5,041 bases of DNA from Thiomicrorhabdus sp. Lineage in GTDB: Bacteria; Pseudomonadota; Gammaproteobacteria; Thiomicrospirales; Thiomicrospiraceae. Each line of letters begins with the position of its first letter. Position 1 is the stretch's first letter. Where the stretch lies: positions 1-5,041 of the forward strand of contig JAKITH010000098.1 in the NCBI GenBank assembly GCA_021648185.1, written 5' to 3'. The notes beneath the pieces were generated by a model. The model worked only from the letters and a program-made list of their open reading frames with translations, ran no database searches and was not told where the DNA came from. The position numbers and the translations under genes are program-made. Positions 1 through 5,041 of this stretch are shown one piece after another.

Positions 1-294
1 ATTAGTCGCATTGGCTATCCGCAATGGGTTCGTAACTTAGCCATCGCCATTGGAAACAGCCATACATTACCCGCTCACAACACCATTAATGCATTACAAC
101 ACCGGATAGGAAAATTAAGCGCTCTCGTAGATGACCATATTTTATGGGCCATCTTCCAACACAAAAAAAGATCTTTATCTAGCAAAAAACACCCTGAAAG
201 CCCGATAAAACACACCAAAGATACGCCTAATCAACACTCTAGACAAAAGCCGTTTCATGCGCCAAGATATTACCTTCCATTTATAAAGCGTTAA
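1..294 (+). CDS. queG: Epoxyqueuosine reductase QueG, C-terminal part (5' truncated by window edge)
   Basis: Frame 1 is open from the first base to TAA at 292-294 and gives the last 97 residues of a protein. Residues 3-20 (RIGYPQWVRNLAIAIGNS) followed by an NALQHRIG segment near 30-37 and LVDDHILWAI near 42-51 match, from memory, the C-terminal helical repeat region of QueG, where the pattern R-(I/L)-G-x-x-x-W-x-R-N-x-A-(I/V)-A-(I/L)-G-N is typical. QueG is a cytoplasmic cobalamin and [4Fe-4S] enzyme that reduces epoxyqueuosine to queuosine in the wobble position of tRNAs with GUN anticodons. Its cofactor-binding parts lie outside the window. The last 45 or so residues are a basic, low-complexity tail rich in Lys, His and Ser that looks variable rather than catalytic. 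No clear terminator follows, so read-through into the peroxidase gene 83 bases downstream is possible. Confidence 0.85.
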   Translation: MSRIGYPQWVRNLAIAIGNSHTLPAHNTINALQHRIGKLSALVDDHILWAIFQHKKRSLSSKKHPESPIKHTKDTPNQHSRQKPFHAPRYYLPFIKR

Positions 295-367
295 ATGACA
301 TAGCACCAATTCCATACAGAAATGTGGCTAAAAAATGAAATGGCTTATTAAAAGAACGGTAATCACT

Positions 368-380
368 AGGCAAGCTCATG
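368..380 (+). promoter_or_regulatory. Weak ribosome binding site and start codon of the peroxidase gene
   Basis: A short TAGG (367-370) lies 7 bases before the ATG at 378. It is a minimal Shine-Dalgarno match but the spacing is right, and the ATG leads straight into a positively charged N-terminus and a hydrophobic helix, which supports this start. The 83-base gap before the gene (295-377) is AT-rich and holds no promoter I can call with confidence; TATTAA at 346-351 is a possible -10 without a convincing -35. Confidence 0.4.
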
Positions 381-1394
381 AAACATTCCGCTAAAATTCT
401 TGCAGGATTAGCAATCATTGCCTTTAGCATCGTCCTCTATTTAGACACAAGACAACCTTGTGACATGCATCAAACAGAGCATCAACGCGTATTGTTGTCT
501 CACGCCACCTTTCAACAAGAGCCCATTACCCCTATTCCAGAGCAACTTCCGCTCAATAGTCTAAAAGTCCTGCTCGGTGAAAAATTATTTCACGACGTCA
601 ATTTATCACACGATAACACCCTTTCATGCGCCTCCTGTCATGATCTTAAAAAAGGCGGAACCGATGGATTACCGCTCCCCATTACTGCAAAAAACCAAAA
701 AAACCAACTCCCCAACCACCCAGTATTCAATAGCCCTACCGTATTTAATAGTCGCTTTAATTTTGTTCAAGGTTGGGAAGGAAACGCTCGAACCTTAGAA
801 CAACAAGCGGCGATTCCACTCTTTAATACCTTTGAGATGGGCAATACCAGCTGGTCAAAAATTCTAAAGTACCTAAGCCAATCACCCAACTACCAAACCC
901 TGTTTACACAAGTTTATGGCACCTCTACCATTAAAGGGGAGCATGTACTGAACGCCATTAGTGAATTTGAACGCTCATTAATCACCCCCAATTCACGCTT
1001 TGATCTGTTTTTAAAAGGGGACAAACAAGCGCTCAGCGCCTATGAGCGGGATGGCTATCAACTTTTTAAAGATCGAGGATGTATTTCATGCCATCACGGC
1101 ATCAATATTGGGGGAAATATGTTTCAAAAAGCAGGTATTTTTAAACCTCTATTTGAAAACGCTGCCTACATGAATAACAACCAAAAACTCTTTAAAGTCC
1201 CCTCTTTAAGAAACATTGCCCTTACTGCACCCTACTTTCATGACGGCTCAATAGAGACATTGGAAGAAGCGATTGATCTCATGGCGAAACATCAGCTAGG
1301 CATTACCCTCCTTCAAGATGAAAACAATAAAATTCAAGCATTTCTAAAAACCTTAACGGGACAATACAAAGGTCAACTTTTGTCAGATGAATAA
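378..1394 (+). CDS. Membrane-anchored di-heme cytochrome c peroxidase (CcpA/MauG superfamily)
   Basis: This 338-residue protein has two c-type heme motifs, C84-A-S-C87-H88 and C235-I-S-C238-H239, the hallmark of bacterial di-heme peroxidases, which reduce H2O2 to water in the periplasm with electrons from small cytochromes or cupredoxins. Other family marks are GGTDGLP (93-99), NSPTVFNS (118-125), Trp133 in the place of the Trp between the hemes, Pro147 and Glu153 at the active site (Glu114 in Pseudomonas CcpA), and KVPSLRNIALTAPYFHDGS (273-291). Met302 is the likely sixth ligand of the high-potential heme. Oddly, the position of the distal heme ligand His71 of CcpA is Ala104. Residues 7-22 are a hydrophobic helix after a short Lys-containing start, with no clear Ala-X-Ala cleavage site, so an uncleaved inner-membrane anchor is likely. 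Length is normal for the family. The stop overlaps the next gene by 8 bases. A MauG-type role on a protein substrate cannot be excluded, but Met302 favours a peroxidase. Confidence 0.9.
   Translation: MKHSAKILAGLAIIAFSIVLYLDTRQPCDMHQTEHQRVLLSHATFQQEPITPIPEQLPLNSLKVLLGEKLFHDVNLSHDNTLSCASCHDLKKGGTDGLPLPITAKNQKNQLPNHPVFNSPTVFNSRFNFVQGWEGNARTLEQQAAIPLFNTFEMGNTSWSKILKYLSQSPNYQTLFTQVYGTSTIKGEHVLNAISEFERSLITPNSRFDLFLKGDKQALSAYERDGYQLFKDRGCISCHHGINIGGNMFQKAGIFKPLFENAAYMNNNQKLFKVPSLRNIALTAPYFHDGSIETLEEAIDLMAKHQLGITLLQDENNKIQAFLKTLTGQYKGQLLSDE
1387..1394 (+). promoter_or_regulatory. Start/stop overlap (ATGAATAA) coupling the two genes
   Basis: The ATG of the c-di-GMP protein (1387-1389) lies upstream of the peroxidase TAA (1392-1394), giving an 8-base overlap in a different frame. 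The nearest purine-rich stretch, AAAGG at 1368-1372, is about 14 bases from the ATG, too far for a good ribosome site. Translation of the second gene therefore probably depends on ribosomes finishing the first. No other in-frame ATG or GTG nearby gives a better start, and this one leaves a normal cytoplasmic tail of about 22 residues before the first membrane helix. Confidence 0.6.
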
Positions 1395-4300
1395 CCTAAC
1401 TCAAAAATCACGTCATATCTGCCCAAAATATCTATGTAACCACTATAAGCAGTGGAGCGTAATTGCCATCAGTCTATTTTTCATCCTGTTTTTATTTCAA
1501 AAGACCTTTAACCCCTTGCTAGAGCAACGCAGTGAAATTCTATCTGACAGCTTTTTTGTCAGTGAGTTACAGTACGCGATTCTAAAAAACATTTCCATGA
1601 ATCAACTGAATAACAGTCAATCGTTTGACTCACTCAACCATCAAGTCAACACCTTAAAACAGACCTTAAAATCACTCAAAAAAAACCCTGCCATAGAACA
1701 GTATCCTGACTTAAAGCAAAAGCTTACTGAGTTAATCAACAGCGCACACCAGCAACGCCATTTAATTGAACAATTTAAAACGAACCACTCCGTTTTACAA
1801 AACTCATTGCACTTTTTTCCATCGGCCTATGAGCACTGCATTGATTCCCTTAAGACCCTTCCAAACCAACAGACACTACTTGCTGAACAGCTAAAAAGTA
1901 CCTTAATTGCGGGATTGATGATTATACAAAATAGCCATTCAGGTCGCCTGACTCAACTGGAAAAAGCATTAAATAAGCTCGAACAACAAACACCGCTTAC
2001 CGAAGCTTGCCAAATTTTTATTCAACACAGCCATTTAATTTTAGAGTACACCCCCAAAGTACACCAAATACATAACCAACTCTCACAATTAAAAATTGAC
2101 CAAAAAATACACGCCTTCTATACCCAGCTTGAAGCCAGCACGGCACAAGTCATGGCAAAAAATCAAACCTACTACCTGATTATTTTAATTTTTACTATTT
2201 TCTTGCTCATTTACATTGGCATTACGTTAACCAGCTTATTTCGATCTAATCAAAAATTAAAAATGACGTTAACCTCTCTCTCCGAAAAACAAGCACTGTT
2301 TGAAGCGCTGGTTAAAGCCAGCTCGGCCATTACTCAATCAACAAACAAACAAGACTTATATCAACAAATCACCAATATTGCGACACAAGAATCTCTATTT
2401 GATGCCTGCTGGATTGGAGAGGTTTCATCTGAACAAACAGTTATACCCGTCGCCTACGCAGGCAAAGGTAAAGAATACTTTAAAGAGCTTGTTATCCCTT
2501 TGGACTCAACAGACATTAAAAACAGTGGTACCGTATTAGAGTGTTATTTGCACAAAAAACCCATTATCACAAATCATTATCCAGAACGAATGAAACATAC
2601 CTCTTGGGCCAAGCTCATTCAAAAATTTGGCATCCAAGGTAATGCCACACTGCCTATTATCATTGACGATCACGTTATTGCAATATTAGTGGTCTACACC
2701 CAAAAATCCAACTTTTTTAATAAAGACAATAATGAATTTTTATTCCAATTACTTCATGACATTTCGATCGCTTTAGAGCGTTTTCAAGCACAAGAAGAGC
2801 AAGCGCTATACCAACAAAACCTAGCCATCTCCGCCATTGCATTCGAAAGCCATGAAGCGATGATTATTACCGATAAACATGCTCAAATTATTCGCAGTAA
2901 CCAAGCCTTTAATGAGTTAACCGGTTACACACAGCAAGAGGTCTTGGGAAAAACCCCAAATATTTTAAAGTCTGAACTGCATACACTCTCTTTCTATAAG
3001 GCATTATGGGAGAAAATTTACACGACAGGTGCGTGGCAAGGTGAAATATGGAATCGAAAAAAAGATGGGACACTCTACCCCTGTTGGCAGAGTATCAGTG
3101 CCGTATTGGATTCAAAAGGGCGTGTAACACACTATATTTCGCATGCCTTAGACCTCACTAAAGATAAAAAAGCGCAGCGTGAAATAAACCGGTTAAATTA
3201 TCACGATAAACTGACGAACTTACCCAATCGAAGCCTCCTAATTGATCGACTTGAGCAAGCACTGTCTCAGAGTCACCAGTACTATAGTGTTCTGATTTTA
3301 ATCAATATTAACCGCTTTAAACTGTTTAATGATTCGCTAGGACACTCTGCGGGTGATGAGCTGTTAATAAAAGTGGCTCAACGCTTACAAACACTCGATT
3401 TTGAACACATCACCAACCTGTCCATTGCTCGAATCGGAAATGATGAGTTCAGCATTACCTGCTTAAGCCAAACCGCCTCATTAGAAGAAGTTCTGCTACT
3501 GGCTGAACACATTGCACCTGAGATTCAACGTAAACTAGCAGAACCGTTTACCATTCAAGAACAATCTGCAATGATTGACATCAGCATGGGAGTCACTCTG
3601 TTTACCCCCTGCAATAAAACGGCAGAAGCCCTCTTACAAGAAGCCAACACGGCGCTCGATCGCGCCAAAAAAATAGCCAAGCAAACGGCACAAAGCACCA
3701 TTCAATTTTATGATTCCAGTATGCAACAACAAACGAAAGATCATTTAAAGTTAGAAAACCAGTTGCGTACCGCATTAACCAATCAAGAGTTTAGACTGCA
3801 ATACCAACCTCAAATTGCACTAAAATCAGGTGCTATCATTGGCGTAGAAACGCTAATTCGCTGGCAAAAACAAGACGGTACCTTAGTCCCCCCCAACGAT
3901 TTCATTCCTGCTTTGGAAGAGAGCGGGTTAATTATTCCCGTTGGAATGTGGGTTATTGAAAAAGCCATTACTCAAGCACTTAGAATACATAAAACACTTC
4001 CTGACCTGACCATGTCCATTAACTTATCGGCGATCCAATTTAATGACAAAGAGCTTATTAACAAAGTTCAATCACTACTAGAAGAGTATCAATATCCCCC
4101 AAAACTACTGGAATTTGAAGTCACAGAAAGTCTATTAATGTCCGACATTGAAGAGACCATTAAAAAACTCAATGCTTTTGCTGATTTAGGCATTAAAATT
4201 GCCATTGATGATTTTGGTACAGGCTACTCTTCGTTGGCGTACTTAAAACGCTTTCCGGTCAGTAAGCTCAAAATTGATAAGGCCTTCATTGATGACATCA

Positions 4301-4518
4301 CTCAAAGCAACAGCAGTGATCCCGCCATTGTTCAAGCCACCATTCAGATGACCAAGGCGCTTGGCATTACCACCATTGCCGAAGGGGTCGAAGAACAGGA
4401 TCAACTGGATATATTGAATAAAATGGGATGTGATGAAATTCAAGGGTATTTTTTCTCAAGACCCCTTGCACCCAATGACTTACAAGACTTTATTTTAAAG
4501 CATATGGGAACGGGATAA
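1387..4518 (+). CDS. Inner-membrane sensor with DAHL-like periplasmic, GAF, PAS, degenerate GGDEF and intact EAL domains (predicted c-di-GMP phosphodiesterase)
   Basis: Order over 1043 residues: cytoplasmic start; membrane helix 23-38; periplasmic region 39-261, almost wholly helical, resembling from memory the DAHL double-helical sensor family (LIEQFKTNHSVLQNSL at 126-141 is its best-conserved stretch); membrane helix 262-285; helical linker; GAF about 305-465; coiled linker; PAS about 478-592 (N-Q-A-F-N-E-L-T-G-Y, then W-x-G-E-I-W-N-R-K-K-D-G); GGDEF about 600-775; EAL about 785-1035. The EAL domain keeps E821 (ETL instead of EAL), N879, E911 and E914 (EVTE), D941 and D942 (DDFGTG), K962, E999 and Q1019, so it should hydrolyse c-di-GMP to pGpG. 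The GGDEF domain reads GNDEF (684-688), and the metal strand reads I-N640-I-N642-R-F-K where L-D-L-D-R-F-K is usual. There is no RxxD inhibitory site. Diguanylate cyclase activity is therefore unlikely, though GTP might still bind and tune the EAL domain. It overlaps the peroxidase gene and likely shares its transcript. The ligand is unknown. Confidence 0.9.
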   Translation: MNNLTQKSRHICPKYLCNHYKQWSVIAISLFFILFLFQKTFNPLLEQRSEILSDSFFVSELQYAILKNISMNQLNNSQSFDSLNHQVNTLKQTLKSLKKNPAIEQYPDLKQKLTELINSAHQQRHLIEQFKTNHSVLQNSLHFFPSAYEHCIDSLKTLPNQQTLLAEQLKSTLIAGLMIIQNSHSGRLTQLEKALNKLEQQTPLTEACQIFIQHSHLILEYTPKVHQIHNQLSQLKIDQKIHAFYTQLEASTAQVMAKNQTYYLIILIFTIFLLIYIGITLTSLFRSNQKLKMTLTSLSEKQALFEALVKASSAITQSTNKQDLYQQITNIATQESLFDACWIGEVSSEQTVIPVAYAGKGKEYFKELVIPLDSTDIKNSGTVLECYLHKKPIITNHYPERMKHTSWAKLIQKFGIQGNATLPIIIDDHVIAILVVYTQKSNFFNKDNNEFLFQLLHDISIALERFQAQEEQALYQQNLAISAIAFESHEAMIITDKHAQIIRSNQAFNELTGYTQQEVLGKTPNILKSELHTLSFYKALWEKIYTTGAWQGEIWNRKKDGTLYPCWQSISAVLDSKGRVTHYISHALDLTKDKKAQREINRLNYHDKLTNLPNRSLLIDRLEQALSQSHQYYSVLILININRFKLFNDSLGHSAGDELLIKVAQRLQTLDFEHITNLSIARIGNDEFSITCLSQTASLEEVLLLAEHIAPEIQRKLAEPFTIQEQSAMIDISMGVTLFTPCNKTAEALLQEANTALDRAKKIAKQTAQSTIQFYDSSMQQQTKDHLKLENQLRTALTNQEFRLQYQPQIALKSGAIIGVETLIRWQKQDGTLVPPNDFIPALEESGLIIPVGMWVIEKAITQALRIHKTLPDLTMSINLSAIQFNDKELINKVQSLLEEYQYPPKLLEFEVTESLLMSDIEETIKKLNAFADLGIKIAIDDFGTGYSSLAYLKRFPVSKLKIDKAFIDDITQSNSSDPAIVQATIQMTKALGITTIAEGVEEQDQLDILNKMGCDEIQGYFFSRPLAPNDLQDFILKHMGTG

Positions 4519-4524
4519 AATAGA

Positions 4525-4560
4525 TATACCCAAACTGCATTTTCAAGTAGTTTGGGTATA
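4525..4560. terminator. Perfect 12-bp inverted repeat between convergent genes; likely two-way terminator and possible dispersed repeat
   Basis: TATACCCAAACT (4525-4536) and AGTTTGGGTATA (4549-4560) are perfect inverse complements around a 12-base loop. It begins 6 bases after the stop of the c-di-GMP gene and its right arm encodes the last residues of the minus-strand gene. On the plus strand it is followed by a T-rich but broken stretch (GTTTCTTTT); on the minus strand by TATCTATTTTAT. Neither is an ideal U-tract, so terminator strength is uncertain. The sequence recalls, from memory, short palindromic intergenic repeats of Vibrio and related gammaproteobacteria. Confidence 0.6.
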
Positions 4561-5041
4561 AACACGTTTCTTTTGTCGCTTGGCACGTAACCAGCCGAGC
4601 AACGCAACCCCGCCAACACTGAGCATCACTAAGCTAAAAAAATTCGGAGTATTCGATTGAACAGGTGTTTGAGCAATTGCTGGCAACGCTAAGTGTACGG
4701 GTAAGGGATTGAACGTTATCCCCTTCTCTTCCTTTGGAAAGTCGCTTAAAAAGGTATTAGGAAAGGTAACCCCTAAGTCATCTAATGACACATTTCCTGT
4801 TGGCCAACGAATGACATTCTGTACCGACACACCCGTTTCGTCAAAACGGGTATCTAATCTGGCTTGCGCATTATCCAATCTAAAAGGCAGAGAAAGACCA
4901 TTTTCAGCTATTAAAGGAAGCCTCCACTCCGCCGTTGGCTGACCAACACTTTTTATATCACTCTGTATTGTTTTTTGAGTGCTTTGACGGTCTAAATCTA
5001 AATTTAAATACCCTTGAAGTAAGGTCGAATCAAATGGACTT
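4543..5041 (-). CDS. Unrecognised protein with C-terminal membrane anchor (5' part beyond right edge)
   Basis: The minus strand is open from the right edge to TGA (complement of 4543-4545), giving the last 165 residues of a larger protein; the true start lies outside the window. I do not recognise the family. The first 120 or so residues are mixed polar and hydrophobic, with many Asp, Asn, Thr, Leu and Pro, as in an extracytoplasmic beta-rich domain (for example R-L-D-T-R-F-D-E-T-G-V-S-V at about 61-73). A Pro/Gln/Asn-rich linker follows, then a single hydrophobic helix at about 134-151 (FFSLVMLSVGGVALLGWL) and a basic tail (RAKRQKKR, about 152-159). This suggests an exported protein held by its C-terminus, with the tail in the cytoplasm. 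The order linker, helix, basic cluster also resembles C-terminal sorting tags, but no PEP-CTERM or GlyGly motif is visible. The gene runs against the sensor gene, so it is not part of that operon. Confidence 0.7.
   Translation of the reverse strand, partial: SPFDSTLLQGYLNLDLDRQSTQKTIQSDIKSVGQPTAEWRLPLIAENGLSLPFRLDNAQARLDTRFDETGVSVQNVIRWPTGNVSLDDLGVTFPNTFLSDFPKEEKGITFNPLPVHLALPAIAQTPVQSNTPNFFSLVMLSVGGVALLGWLRAKRQKKRVYTQTT

Noticed and set aside
295..377. Promoter or terminator between queG and the peroxidase gene
   Set aside because: TATTAA at 346-351 has no credible -35 partner and no stable hairpin with a T-run is visible, so neither is called.
429..464. Possible lipoprotein signal ending at Cys28 of the peroxidase
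   Set aside because: The residues before Cys28 (T-R-Q-P) do not form a lipobox and the Cys is 6 residues past the hydrophobic segment.
577..798. Open frame on the plus strand inside the peroxidase gene
   Set aside because: It lies in another frame of a gene with clear heme motifs and its translation shows no recognisable features.
2300..2539. Open frame on the plus strand inside the c-di-GMP gene
   Set aside because: It is a frame-shifted reading of the GAF region with no ribosome site or motif.
3409..3420. Inhibitory RxxD site before the GGDEF signature
   Set aside because: The expected positions (residues 675 and 678) are Ile and Leu, so no I-site is present.
4243..4443. Open minus-strand frame opposite the EAL domain
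   Set aside because: It is the antisense of conserved EAL coding sequence and has no family features.
4876..4878. TTG as start codon of a 111-residue minus-strand gene
   Set aside because: The frame stays open upstream to the window edge with protein-like composition, so the TTG is more likely an internal Leu codon.
4709..4942. Open plus-strand frame opposite the minus-strand gene
   Set aside because: The opposite strand is open through the whole region and encodes a convincing membrane anchor; this frame does not.

Overview
The window looks like a chromosomal segment of a low-GC (about 40%, by eye) gammaproteobacterium. The QueG tail, the type of di-heme peroxidase and the style of the GGDEF/EAL protein fit an aquatic lineage such as the sulfur oxidisers of the Thiomicrospira/Hydrogenovibrio group. 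That placement is a guess from protein flavour only.

Layout: the 3' end of queG (epoxyqueuosine reductase, tRNA modification) enters from the left and stops at 294. After 83 bases without a gene comes a complete membrane-anchored di-heme cytochrome c peroxidase (378-1394). Its last 8 bases overlap the start of a 1043-residue inner-membrane c-di-GMP enzyme (1387-4518). That enzyme has two membrane helices, an all-helical periplasmic sensor that resembles the DAHL family, then GAF, PAS, GGDEF and EAL domains. A 12-bp perfect inverted repeat (4525-4560) follows. A convergent minus-strand gene (4543 to beyond the right edge) encodes an unrecognised protein with a C-terminal membrane helix and basic tail. 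Its stop codon lies in the loop of the hairpin.

The main point of interest is the overlapping peroxidase/sensor pair. Both proteins should be held in the inner membrane with large parts in the periplasm, and the genes look translationally coupled. This suggests, but does not prove, a unit linking periplasmic peroxide or redox state to c-di-GMP turnover. The EAL domain keeps all the catalytic residues I can check. The GGDEF domain has lost both Asp of the metal-binding strand and one Gly of its signature, so net activity is predicted to be c-di-GMP breakdown. The peroxidase also lacks the His that caps the peroxidatic heme in classical CcpA enzymes, so it may not need reductive activation.
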